A DNA stretch of 64,000 nucleotides from Anisakis pegreffii (taxonomy: Eukaryota; Nematoda; Chromadorea; Rhabditida; Anisakidae): contig JAPYMA010002011.1 of assembly GCA_035041965.1 (NCBI GenBank), forward strand, positions 1-64,000. Direction: 5' to 3'. Shown in pieces: positions 36,537-48,212 of the stretch. Position 1 is the stretch's first letter. Each line of letters begins with the position of its first letter. Both the position numbers and the translations under genes were made by a program. The notes under the pieces are model-generated. The model did not search any database, was not told where the DNA came from, and saw only the letters and a program-made list of their open reading frames with translations.

Positions 36537-37065
36537 ATGATATGATAGTTTATTGCCGAGGAAGAAATATAACGATAGGCTTGAATGTATCAAACCTATA
36601 GTTCTATAATAATGTATCATATCTATTGCTCCATAGTGATCAATGCATATCAATGAGCACCACTGCGCTAGTTGGGGTAGCTTCATTAAAATAGCTATAT
36701 CTCCTCAACTAAGCGAAATCGTCCAACAAGATATATATTTTTCTGAATCTGCAGATTCTGCTCGATCGGTTGGTGTGAAGAAATTGATATGTTACAGGTC
36801 AAAGCTGAGAGTACGGTAGGCTGGAACGTGGTAACCCCTGTAGCATCAGGAAAATAGCTATATCTCCTCGTAGCGGCAGAATTTCTCAGCGAAGTTTTCA
36901 TTTTCTGTAAGCAGAGATCCTGCTCAATCGAATCCTGTATCAACATCAATATGTTACTGGGCAAACCTGAGAAGACGGTAAGCTTGAATGTATGAAAGCT
37001 ATATTTTTATAGCAATGTATAATATCTATTGATCTATAGTGATCAATGCATATCAATGAGCCTCT
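36537..37065 (-). repeat. Inverted copy of the 409-bp dispersed tandem repeat
   Basis: Read on the minus strand this matches the repeat at 4120-4990: the words GATCAATGCATATCA, GAGATATAGCTATTTT, CTACCGTACTCTCAGCTTTGACC and TTGATATTGAT-type sequence occur in the same order. The marker GATCAATGCATATCAATGAGC starts at 36639 and 37041, giving a 402-bp period. The family is therefore dispersed, and each site carries about two units. It begins about 360 bp upstream of the start of the BI-1-like gene's leader. Confidence 0.75.
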
Positions 37066-39423
37066 CCGAGAAGGACGGATGGAAATTGAGAAGCATTAAT
37101 ATAATCAGTAATGGAGTCAGAAAGATAATCGTATGGAACATTGTTGTGATTTGGGTGATACATCAGAATGGTTCTAATCCTAGCAGATGATGATGCGCAA
37201 AAAAAGTCGACGATTATATGTTCATTGAGAAGAATCCAAAAGAACATCATTAGATATTGTCGTGACTACACTGGCTTCATCTGAACGCACGGATTATCTG
37301 CTTTTGACAAGCTCAACAGATACGGAGACGGTGACGAGGTGGACTCATGGTCAAAACTTGATAGAAAACATTAGCGGCACTAAGGTAGTTTTTAGTTAGA
37401 GTCCCTTGAAATTCGTACCCGACTCCGAACGCATTCTTACCAGATAAGATAATAAAGCAACTGACCGCGACTGAAAACCTTGAACGAAGGTGAATGGAAA
37501 GAGTTGTTTGATGGATCACCATCAGTTCATTCAGTTATTTTTAGAATCAAATTTGTTTCTCGCTCGTCAAAAAAAGAACGAGTTTGCACCAGCTGAAATT
37601 AATTACTCATTATTTAAGAGCACAACAACTGAGCCGTTCGGACCAACAACTGAAGGACGGAGTTGTAGGTGATTAGCGAATGGAACAATTAATCAAACGC
37701 CAGTGAAGGTTGTTGGTGATGAGAATAACATTGACAACTTTATCTGTTTTTGCCGAGAATTTTGCTAACTTTCGTTATTTCGAAGTGCAAAATTCAATGA
37801 ATTTCAAAGAAAACTTCCATAGAATCCTTCGGATTTCGCAACACTGATAATGTGAAAGCGGAAAAGAGACTGTGAAAATATTTCTTCCCAAGCAACTTGA
37901 ATATCCATTTAGGATGCTGTGGTGTGTTTGTGAGTTCAGCATAAGTTTAGCATATCACAAGGTGGTGGGCTGGTTTTTCTGTTTGACTAGCATATTTGGA
38001 AACTTAACAGGAGTCATTCCACCACGCACGTTTTGAATCGAACAAGGAGGGAGTTGTTTGCTTCTCATCCTTATTTAGAAACCATCGTACTGTCGTTCAT
38101 GTGACCGTAACATTGATCACTGAATTAAATTCGCTCAAGTTCAGCGCTATGAGATAATAACACTGAACTCTCCATTACGTCATATCGACGATCTGAATTG
38201 CTGTTAGCTGGGAGAAGATTCAGCAAATCATTTTTAAAATCGTAAGGCGTATGCTGGCTGCTAAATTGATGTTATCAGTTCAGTCTTTTAGTTCGTTCAC
38301 CAGAAACAATTTCAGCACACTGTTGTGTGTTACTTGCGGATTATTAATCAACTCGATGTAAATGATTTATTAGTGTTCGATGGAAACGTTGCTGTTGAAA
38401 TACTCCAGCAATCTTATCAGTGATTCGTGGGTTGAATCGCAGCAGTTGCTTTTTTCACCAGTCAATCTTCTTAATGCTCCCTCCTCCTATTCTTGGGACT
38501 GCTACCATTGCACGTTTTGCGTTCCTCTGTTTGAGCTGAAAAGTTACTTAGGATTTCTGGTTTTATAGATTCTTAAATTGTTTACTGTTGTTCGCCTATT
38601 AAATGTGCAGATATTAGTATCAATCAATTGAAATTAGGTATTGTGCGATGCTTGAAATGGCTAGGAAAACCTCATAAATCCCATTGAAAGTATTAGAAGT
38701 CTGGAAAATCTCGTCAATTTTGTCTGCTTTATTGAATTCATATTCAGGTGCATGCTGACGTGACAGTATTTCATACACTCACACACACACACACACAAAC
38801 ACAAACATTAAAAAAATATGCAAAATAGTCGATGACTAAAAGTACAAATGGCTCAGTATTTACATATGTGTAATGATCAAGCAAAATTCGACTAGATATT
38901 GATGCATTTCAGAATTGTTTTCCATACATTATTTCACCCATTCGTGCTCGCATGGCATCTCGATATCAGTTTCATCTTCTGTCAACAAAGTTAACAGTCG
39001 TTGCTGCCAGTTCTGTGTTTTTGTTTTGCTGTTTTCGACATCAGATCGCTTTGTGATAGTAGCGTTTCACTTGCATTTTCAATGCTAATCATGAAAACTA
39101 ACAAATTTCTTGACTGGATTCGATGAGAATCAGGTTTCAAATGATCAAACTCGAATATTCGAGTATAATGAACTTGTTCCAGTGGCTTGATGTCTAGGAT
39201 ACAGTAGGATTGTTTGAAAAAATCTTTAATTATGATATGATTCGAGGGGATCAGAGATTGAAGTAGTGTGATTCGATATCTTATTCATACATTTTTGTAT
39301 TCTGTGGGAATTCAGAGTTTCGGTTGTTGTGTAGTGTGTAATAATAAAACTTCTGTAATGTGGAGTTTAATTCTGACTCGTTCCATTTTTTGAAAAAAAA
39401 TTATTAAAAGGCAGTTCCAGGCA
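37066..39423. other. Stretch without an assigned gene
   Basis: A few short coding-like islands occur on the plus strand (about 37290-37370 and 37570-37672) but could not be assembled. A CA dinucleotide run lies at 38778-38806. The last few hundred bases are the presumed upstream region of the first SDR gene; no core promoter element was identified. Confidence 0.35.
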
Positions 39424-42079
39424 ATGATCGGTTGTTTTCTGCTAACCGTATTCACGTTGTTCTGTGTAGTCACCTATTACGTACTTCGATTCCTGTGGGA
39501 ATTATTAACGATAGGCGATTTTCAATCAAAAGCAGTATTCATCACTGGATGTGATACCGGCTTTGGACGGACTCTCGCCGTTAAGTGTGCACAAAGTGGA
39601 TTGCACGTTTTCGCAGGATGTCTTACTGAAAGTGTAGGTCATTTCGAGATATTTAATAACATTCAATGAAATAAGATTGACTTAAGATGGAATGTGATGT
39701 TTAGCGATAAGATACAGTATAATGCGACATTCAGGTACCTATGTTTAAGATGGTATAGTATTCCGACATGTTTGATGGAAAATAACATTCGTATGTTCAT
39801 ACTGGATGATTATGTAATAGTACTAGTTGATTTACTAACCGATTCCTACGCTAGCGTGCAAAATTTAGTCGCAGCGTAGTGGGAGAAGGTTGAAGATGTC
39901 TTGAGAACTATGGTAATCTGTCTTTAAGAAGCGATAAGTTTCATCAGCGAAGTTGTTTCGCAAAGCAGTGTGCAGTTTCACTTGAGCGTGTCACGAGTGT
40001 TCCTGCTGCAGCTGTCGATGAGCAGTTTATCAGTTTATTTTTTGCGGGTGATTGTGCAAACAGAAACGAAGTGCAGATTAACTGCAACTAAACAAGTGAC
40101 ATAATTGATAAGGAAACAAAGCAGCGATTTAATTGTGTGTAAACAACATCATGGCAAAGACTTCACCTCGACAGGGCATCTTTCCTGATATCCTGTAAAA
40201 ATAAAACAGTCCATTTTTGGGAAATTTTGTAAGCGTCTTACAAGCTCGGCGGATAGTAATCAGGGACATCATGAAGAACATTTTCAAGTTCAGTGAAAAT
40301 TATACTATATACTGGAAATGGCGATTCAATAACAGTCTCGAGAAACACCCTGCAGAAAATGGATTCTGAGCCACCGCTGATCGATTTCAGCAGTGAATTA
40401 TTGAAGTTTTAAGAAGTTGAGACTTGTTATTGCAGGGAGCCAAAGAATGTGATGCAGAAGCTGGAAAGTTAAGTGGGACAGCGAAGGGATCAATAGAATC
40501 GGTGATGGTGGACATAACGAAAGACGAGTCGGTGGATCGAGCAGTGCAATACGTGAAAAGTCATCTGAAACCTGGAATCAGTGAGTTTAGCCAAGTATTC
40601 ATACGTAAAGACGCATAATTCAACGGATTTGTAATTGCTGAAAAGAATCAAGAAGTTATGATAGATCAGTTGAAGCATCGACGCATTCATTCATGTAAAA
40701 TTCATTTCTCATTTTGTTAACTTCAAAAGCGATATGTTCAGAACTTTGGGCAATCGTAAACAATGCTGGTATCTTTTCAACCTATGGTCCTGACGACTGG
40801 TGCTCAATGGACGTTTACAAGTTGTCACTTGAGGTCAACACATTGGGACACATCAGAGTCACGAAGGTCACTCACATTCTCAGTTGAATTGCAGTCCGTT
40901 AGAACCGTAACCGTGTGAACAACTCAAATTTCAGGCGTTCAAGCCACTTCTGAAGCAGTCCAAAGGTCGCATCGTTACAGCGACAAGTATCGCTGGGCGT
41001 ATTGCACTCCCATATGCGGCTCCTTATTCCGTCGCGAAATTCGCTTGCGAAGCTTACATGGACTGTGTCAGGTGCCCCTTTTTTCACTGCTCTCAAAAAC
41101 GATGTTCACATTTTTTCACGGTCGATTAACTGCTTGAGAGATCGTCGAAGAATGCAAAATTTCAATTTTCTTACAATTAGCAAATTGTCGAAAATGAGTT
41201 GTAATACAAATAGAAGTAAGCCTAATGGCTGTGTGTTGCGTACTCAAGCGGAAGTGAATCGTATATGGTTTCATTTTAGACAAGAAGTGCAACCGTGGGG
41301 AGTGACGGTGTCGATCGTTGAGCCGGGTGTCTTCAAAACGCCCATAGTGGACCGGTCGGGCATGAAGAATCGCATTGAAGGCGTTTGGTCGAAAATGACT
41401 GACGAACAGAAGGCGGAGTATGGCGAAGACTTCAAGAACTACTGTGCGTTACTTATGCAAATTCGCAAATTTTCGATCAATACAAATAGGACTTATCATC
41501 TTTAAAATCGTTGAAGCGGTCGATGTAATTTCATTGGAAAGAATCGTTTGGCTTGAAATGACAACTCAAAGTGGATATGCAGATTATTATCCATTAGTAA
41601 TAAGCAATTGATTCTCTCAAAGATAAATCATCAATAATGTGATGGTTTATCTTTAAGAGAATCAGTTGATCGAGTTTGTTCGGAAAATGTTCACTTAATG
41701 ATTGTTTGATGGATTTCACGATCGCATGGCATTCTGATCAGCGCTGGGTGATGTTGCGGCAGTGAACATTGTTGTTTCAAATGGGATGCAACAATGACTT
41801 GATAGCGAATTAATGAGGTGTGTTATTGCAGTTGCTATTCACTGGAGCGATACGTTCTACAACCTTGGTTCTCCACATATCGAGTGGGTTATCAATGACT
41901 ACTATCATGCAGTGACGGCGATGTTTCCGCGTAATCGTTATCGTGTTGGATGGGATGCGTATCTCATCTTCATTCCAAGCACTTTCCTGCCAACTATGCT
42001 TGTGGATGCGATTAACGCTTATCTCTTGGCACCGACGAAAATGAAACCGGCCTCTTTGGAGAAGGCAAAACAGTCGTAG
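39424..42079 (+). CDS. Short-chain dehydrogenase/reductase, SDR9C-like (retinol/hydroxysteroid dehydrogenase-like)
   Basis: Six exons give 342 aa: 39424-39633, 40436-40580, 40742-40866, 40935-41071, 41280-41443, 41832-42079, with intron phases 0, 1, 0, 2, 1. Residues 1-30 form an N-terminal membrane anchor ([20 protein letters not shown]). The Rossmann cofactor motif TGCDTGFG lies at 41-48, NNAG at 125-128, catalytic Ser at 178 (TATSIAG), and YSVAK supplies Tyr191 and Lys195. EPG at 220-222 is the usual PG turn after the active site. This is the SDR9C pattern (retinol, 3-hydroxybutyrate and hydroxysteroid dehydrogenases), which uses NAD(H) or NADP(H) on lipid alcohols or ketones, usually anchored in ER or mitochondrial membrane. 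The substrate cannot be read from sequence. All catalytic residues are present, so it should be active. It faces a paralogue tail to tail 3.1 kb away. Confidence 0.9.
41605..41668. repeat. Hairpin inside SDR intron 5, 29-bp arms and 6-nt loop
   Basis: Left arm 41605-41633 and right arm 41640-41668 are reverse complements at 26 of 29 positions around the six bases ATAATG. The 64-nt length and modest mismatches are within the range of a miRNA precursor. It lies within the fifth intron (41444-41831) of the plus-strand SDR gene but does not span it, so it would not be a classic mirtron. Confidence 0.65.
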
Positions 42080-45000
42080 ATACTACAGCAAATCATGTCG
42101 TCGTCATTCAAGCAATATCCCCTTTTTAGGAACGACCCCTAAATATCCCTTCTGGGATTATTCACTGACCCCCACATTTATCTCATCAAAAATTTCGATT
42201 TTCTTTATTTTCAATGAACTTGATGATTTTCCTATTACTCTTCCCATACCCATCGTTAAAACTAATCATGTTTATGTCTGTCATGGATTTGATTCCTTTT
42301 GATACACATATATCTTGACATATCCTTTCTCATTGTCGTTTTTCTTTATTTATTATTCATTCACTTAACTTCCTCGCTATTTGCTTGTGTATTCTTGGGA
42401 TATTTCATTATCTCATAGCTACACTGTAAACAATACGTACGTTTGAATTTATAGCCGAATATGGTCTTCAGTTGTCACTTTCTGAGCAATCTATTTTCTT
42501 ATATTGTCACTTGTTCATGTCAAATTTTTTAAAAATTCATTTTTTTTAAAATTTCAGTTCCCAGTGAGTATAAGTAATTGTGTTCTTTACATACATTACT
42601 TCATATTTTAAAGTTAAACCTAATGTTTTAATCATCATTCTTGTGATTTCATGGTTTCCATGATCGAATGTTTGATTTTGTTCACGCTTATTTTGTACGA
42701 TCAGCCTGACAGAGCTGCAACATTTCATGTCAGCAGCCTTATTTTTGCATATTTCATTTGCTATGAACATTATTATGCATCAAATGTGTACTGAATTATT
42801 CGTCCATCATCCAATCTTCCATTAATGACCTTATTTTATCTGCCTTTTATATCCGCATTGTCTTTGATAGTGAGACTTACTGCAGCCAGCTATAGTTATC
42901 GTATTTTGTGCAGATAATGAACAGTCGTGTTGTAATTTATCATGGAGTGAGGAATCAATGGTAATTCAAATTTATCTGCACGTGTTGATCAGGTATTGTA
43001 AGACAGCACAGAATGGATACGGTTGGTTAGATATGAATCCTGTTCTGCTCAAATACGGTGTAGAATAAAATATTTTAATTGAAAGAGTGACTGCGTAATA
43101 TAACATTGTCCATTTTTTGAATGTTTTTATTGAGTACGATTTGTGAAAAAAGGATGGCGATGAGTTAACCCAAGGAATTCTAACCGAGTAGTGTCATAGT
43201 TAGTTGTCATCGGATTAGAGCGGTTTACACAAATTTACGAAGTTTTTTGCTAAGACTTCAGGCTCAGGAAATTGCTTATAGAAAGATTTGAACTCGTCAT
43301 GAAGGCTTATTGATGTCATTCGATAACAGTGGATGTCATTTATTAATGTCACTCGATAATAACCAAACAATCTATAATTCTTCAGTCGACGATCAGCATA
43401 ACTTTCTCAAAAATTGAAAAACTGAAAAAATATCAGCAAATAAACAATGTTAAACTGAAAAAAAGACTTCCAGTTTGTGAATTTAGTAAACATCAGAATC
43501 AAAATGGAGTGGAGAAAAGAATTCTAATTTCTTCAAGACGATTGCATTTGAGTATTCGTTGGATTGATTATATGATTATTATTTGTATGGACTGAATATT
43601 TGTTCATTGAATGTTAAATATTTTGAATCGCATTGCTCCTTTTATTGTATTGGAAGATTTTAATTGTCTTTTTTGGGTAGCAATTTCATCATGACAATAA
43701 TTATTGAAGGTAATATCATTTGCTGGTTTCAAATAATGTCTGTCTAATAATAACAATAATAATGATGGCACCTTTGTGCATCTTGAATGGCAGCAAAAAT
43801 ATTTTTGAGGCACACAAACCCTTCATGAATAAGAGATTGTCTTTATCACGTTTACGTCTAAAATCAGCACAGAGTGAGAAGTTATGAGTGTATAGAACTG
43901 TTTTCTCGTCACAAAGTGAGTTATTGTAGTGTTGATCAACGAAGATCATTAGAACGATATATTGTGGTTTCGTGAAATCTGATGAAATATTGAATAGTTC
44001 ACGGATTATATGGTGGCATGATAAACCTGTTGCTAAATTGTCAGGTAACTGACATTGTTTCATCGTTTTGGACAGGTTACTTGAAGAATTCTGATGAGGA
44101 ATCTTTAAGAATTTGAAATTTTGATGAGCTCAGAGCAACCTGAGCACATTAATCCGGGAGCATTAATGAAATGAAAAAAAAATTTGATAGGACATAACTT
44201 TTTGAAGTTAAAACGGACATTTCATTTACCCGCGACTAACAGATCATAATGCGGTTGGCGTTCAAGACTCGCTTATCAGCGTCTTCAACATTCTGAAAAC
44301 ATTTTCAGCCTATTCCAAGGAATTGAATTCCACGAGATGACTGTTGTGTTGTTATTTATTTCGATATGCTATCAACCTACAATCGTAACCAATCGTTGCA
44401 AAACTTTTCATCCAAAACAGTAAACAGTAATAGCTGTGTTGTTTTCCACATAAGAAAATGCTTTATTCGATAAACAAAACGGCAAGAAAATATGAAACAT
44501 TTCTAAAACGATACAAAAAGCAATGAAACTTTGTGTACAGTTATTGTCGCGATAAGAAATCAATATGAGACAGTTCATTTCTTATATAATGTGACCGTCA
44601 ATGTTTTCATTGAACATCGTTAACTCATTCGAGTTTTCATGAGTTAACGAGGAACTCGTGAAAAAAAAAAAGCTCCATTTCGATCTTTCGATTTATTTTC
44701 GACCTAATGACACTGATAGTCCTTTGGTCCCATCAAAAATCACTTCCAGCTTATTCAATCGCTGTGACAAGTAATATCGCAGTTGAAAATATGCTCATTT
44801 GATCCGAAATTTCTTTTCAAATTGAATAATCTAACTCGTCAGACATTATTCAGTCCACTTATTCGGCTCTCAAAATGTTTTGCAGTCCGCGAACGACAAG
44901 TGATAGTTGATGTCATAACGCCGTACGTGATAATAGGAAATGATTAGTAGATAACTGATAACGTGGCAAAAACAAAAAATACAAAAGTGCAGAGTGTCGA

Positions 45001-45209
45001 TTACGAAAGCATGTTTACTATAAACAACTCAACTAGCAACGTCGTCTGTCGTTACATCAAGCAACCGATAAATCAGTCAGAATTGTTGATTTAGTCAACC
45101 ATTCTAAAAGATAATGATGGCGTATAATACACATATGTGATCCAATCCGGTGGGATGGGAATGAAAGGAATAAGACGATATATCTATAATGAAGCAACAA
45201 GAGTGATCT
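42080..45209. other. Region between the two convergent SDR genes
   Basis: No gene was recognised in 3.1 kb. It holds the 3' flanks of both SDR genes; no canonical AATAAA was seen close behind either stop. A short hairpin lies at about 44618-44652 (TCGTTAACTCAT and its complement), and a short AAT/AAC-type run lies at about 43745-43765. Confidence 0.4.
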
Positions 45210-48200
45210 TTATTGCTCTTTTTTGTCACTGTTCTTTTCATTTGATGTTGTTGCCAGCACGGACGGTTTTCCAGGAGTTTTTGCATTTTTGGCATTCAGA
45301 ATAGCAGCCAACGGGCCGGGAAGATAGCTGATGAAGTTTGCGAAATGTGCATCGAAACCGCAACGATAACGGAGTCTCGGATTACGGGCCGTGATCGAAT
45401 GGTAGTAAGTGTTCACGGCACAGTTCAGACACGATGAGGCACGCTTCTGGATGTCTGCATCCACTGAGGCAATGTCTGGAACCGATTTCGATCACTTATT
45501 TTTTACTTTGCATTCGATACTCCTTATATAACTTCCATAATGATATCTTATACAATACTATATCCTTTATTTCACATCCTCTTATATGAAACCATGAATC
45601 AGCTTTATGGATTTCAGAATGTTATCATATGCTTTGACTAATCTAATCGCAAGTATAATGAGGGAGTAACGTAAATAATAACAATGAAAATATTAATGAA
45701 AACAGCGATAATGATTTTGATAAAAAACAGGTAAAGTGATAATAACAAAAGTGATAATAGTAGATAACTTGGAGTGGAATTAATCAGAACATAATCGTTC
45801 TTCAGTTATCAAGAGAAATTCAGCTGAAACTCACAGTCATCCTTGAATTCTTCACCATACTTTGCTTTCTTCTTGTGCGTCAGTTTCTCCCAGGATGTAT
45901 TCAGTCGTGCCTTCAGTGAGGCGGAATCAATGAAGTCCGTACGGAATATGCCAAGTTCAATAATGTGGCAAGTGATACCGAATGGTCGGACTTCGTGTCT
46001 GCAGTTTAATTCATTCGAGATTTTTTGGGTTTTGTTTGTCATTAGCATGCTTGTAATCAACACGGTTGCTAATATATTGCGATTATTGTCATTTTTTATA
46101 TCAATCTAATAATATATTTCTGGAGAATCCAGATTCAAACATGAACAGATTGTACGAGGCTCACCTGAGTGCGTTCGTGTAAGCCTCGATTGCAGACTGA
46201 GCCACCGTATAGGCGCAAGCTCCGGCTAACGGTAAACGAGTTGTGGCACTCGTCACGGTCACGATACGACCTTTAGAACGTTCCAGTAAATGCCTGAATG
46301 CCTGAAAATCTCATTCTGGTGATGACATAACATCGAAAATGTTACTGTTAAAGAAAACATGAAATTTTGAAGTGCTGAGTGAACATGATGTGCAATATTA
46401 TGGTGTGTAGGGTAAGTAAGGTTCGTTAACTTCGATCCGATTGGGGCAGTATTTTGATGCAGTATTGACTCACATGCACAACTCGAATATGGCCGAGCGT
46501 ATTGACTTTCAACGACTGATCATAGTCTTCAAGAGAGCACCAGTCATCGGGACCGTTCAACGCAAAGAAGCCAGCGTTATTGACAAGTGCCCAGAGTTCT
46601 GCAATTGAGAACAATTGCATAGGGCATAATATTATTACGTGAGCAAGTTTCTACGGTCTTGTCCCTCTCGTAAAACTAGACATCAATCAAATATGAATGT
46701 CGCACACCATTGGGTGATTTATGACGAAAGCGGATACAATTTCAAGTAATAACGTGCGATTTGGCAAGTCAATTTCGCGCAAATGTATTTTTGTTTTCCG
46801 CCACTTCAACTTTTTTCCCATTTTTACAGTATGCTGAGATCACTGAATTACAGCAGATCATATTCATTTATGATGTTGTGACTTCAGCCATTTCCTGAAC
46901 TGCTTCGAAACAGTTTAAGATGTTAACTGCCGATGCATTTTTTCGATTGCATTTGGCGGTTGACAGTTCCTAGGGGTTGAATAAGGGGACATTAAAGGAA
47001 TTTATTTGGAGCACTCACGAAGACCACCGGAAAGGTGCATTTCGGTGAAAACGACAGCTTTTTGCACACTCTCTTGACTAGTCACGTCAAGACGTACTGT
47101 TCGCATCGAGCCTTTAGTCTCATCGCCTTCGCTCTTCAGCGACTCTTCTCCCTGAATGGCATTTCACTGATCATCCGCTTAGTCCAATTCAAATTTATTT
47201 CTTTGTGACTGCTTGGAAACTTCTCGCTTGTCATAAGATGGGGGCTCGATTTATGAACAATGGCAGTTCTATAAATTTGATTGAAATCGAAGATTGGTCT
47301 TCAGCTAACAATGACATTTCACTGAGTATTGCTAATGAAAAGTTACTTAAAAAATGTACCACAAATATTTAGGGGATAAATGATTCGTAATAATTTTTCA
47401 CATTTCTGCTGTCAGATCAAAGAGTCTGACTGCTTCTCTGTCGTAATTGGCCGAGAAAGCAAACAAGTAATTTGGCTAAATTTTGTGAATATTAGTTATC
47501 AATGATTCGCTTTTTGAGACACGATAAGGTATCATTTTTAAGATATGAAATTGTACGATGACTTCTGCAATTATTACATTAATATCGATATGCTCGCTGT
47601 CTGCTTTCAATCCCCTTCTTGAGATATCAGCGAAGTACTTCATTAATTTTTTGGTGTTACTGAAGCACCAAAATATTAATAAAGTATTTGATCATACTTT
47701 CAGGAAACCATTAATGTGAAAAGAGTATAAAGATATTGTTATTCAATATGTATTGAATATGAATCATATAAGAACTGAATGATCGAAAAATTTTGCAAAA
47801 AAATGCTTTATGATTATTTATTACGCATTAATTGTAATGAAGCATGAAGATACTTCATTAGTTATTATGTGTTGACAAGACAGATCTCTTATTACAGAGT
47901 AGTGTTCAATGACGATTGTGCTCATGCATGTGTCATCTGGGAAGAAGAGATGGAAGTTTAAAGAAACGCTCATCAATGTAATATTGAAAGGCGAACCTCT
48001 TTGGTGGTACATCCGGCGAATACGGTCATTCCCTTTTCGGCACATTTCAGAGCAAGCATTCTACCGAGACCAGAATCACATCCAGTGATAAGGACGGCCT
48101 TGCTGCTAAGATCGCGAACTTTGGGCAATTCGTAGAAATATTTGATGAGGTAATAAAGCGGTATCAGGAGAAGAATGTAGCACGACCAACAACAACAGCA

Positions 48201-48212
48201 TTCCAACTCCAT
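45210..48212 (-). CDS. SDR9C-like paralogue lacking the catalytic lysine, probable pseudoenzyme
   Basis: Six minus-strand exons give 346 aa: 48212-47997, 47151-47019, 46598-46474, 46301-46165, 45998-45835, 45475-45210. Exon sizes and phases (0, 1, 0, 2, 1) mirror the plus-strand SDR gene. The N-terminus has a cysteine cluster (MELECCCCWSC) then a membrane anchor. TGCDSGLG (cofactor loop), NNAG and the serine motif TVTS are kept. The YxxxK motif reads YTVAQ (Tyr189, Gln193), so the catalytic lysine is gone. The EPG turn reads ELG (218-220). The C-terminal exon differs strongly from its partner, ending in a Lys/Ser/Asn-rich tail. Splice sites are intact and there are no stops, so it appears expressed but probably not a normal oxidoreductase; it could bind cofactor or ligand, or act as a partner. 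Confidence 0.85.
47633..47689. repeat. Imperfect hairpin in intron 1 of the minus-strand SDR gene
   Basis: Arms 47633-47656 and 47666-47689 are reverse complements at 21 of 24 positions with a 9-nt loop (TTACTGAAG). The stem with scattered mismatches and a 57-nt length resemble a small miRNA precursor, but no expression evidence is available. Confidence 0.5.

Noticed and set aside
37570..37672. Plus-strand coding-like island with a Thr/Glu-rich end
   Set aside because: Isolated, with no acceptor that sets the frame and no neighbouring exon in phase.
41002..41505. 167-codon plus-strand frame, the longest in the window
   Set aside because: It runs through introns 4 and 5 of the SDR gene. The parts that match the SDR family lie in exons 4 and 5, and the rest is intronic.
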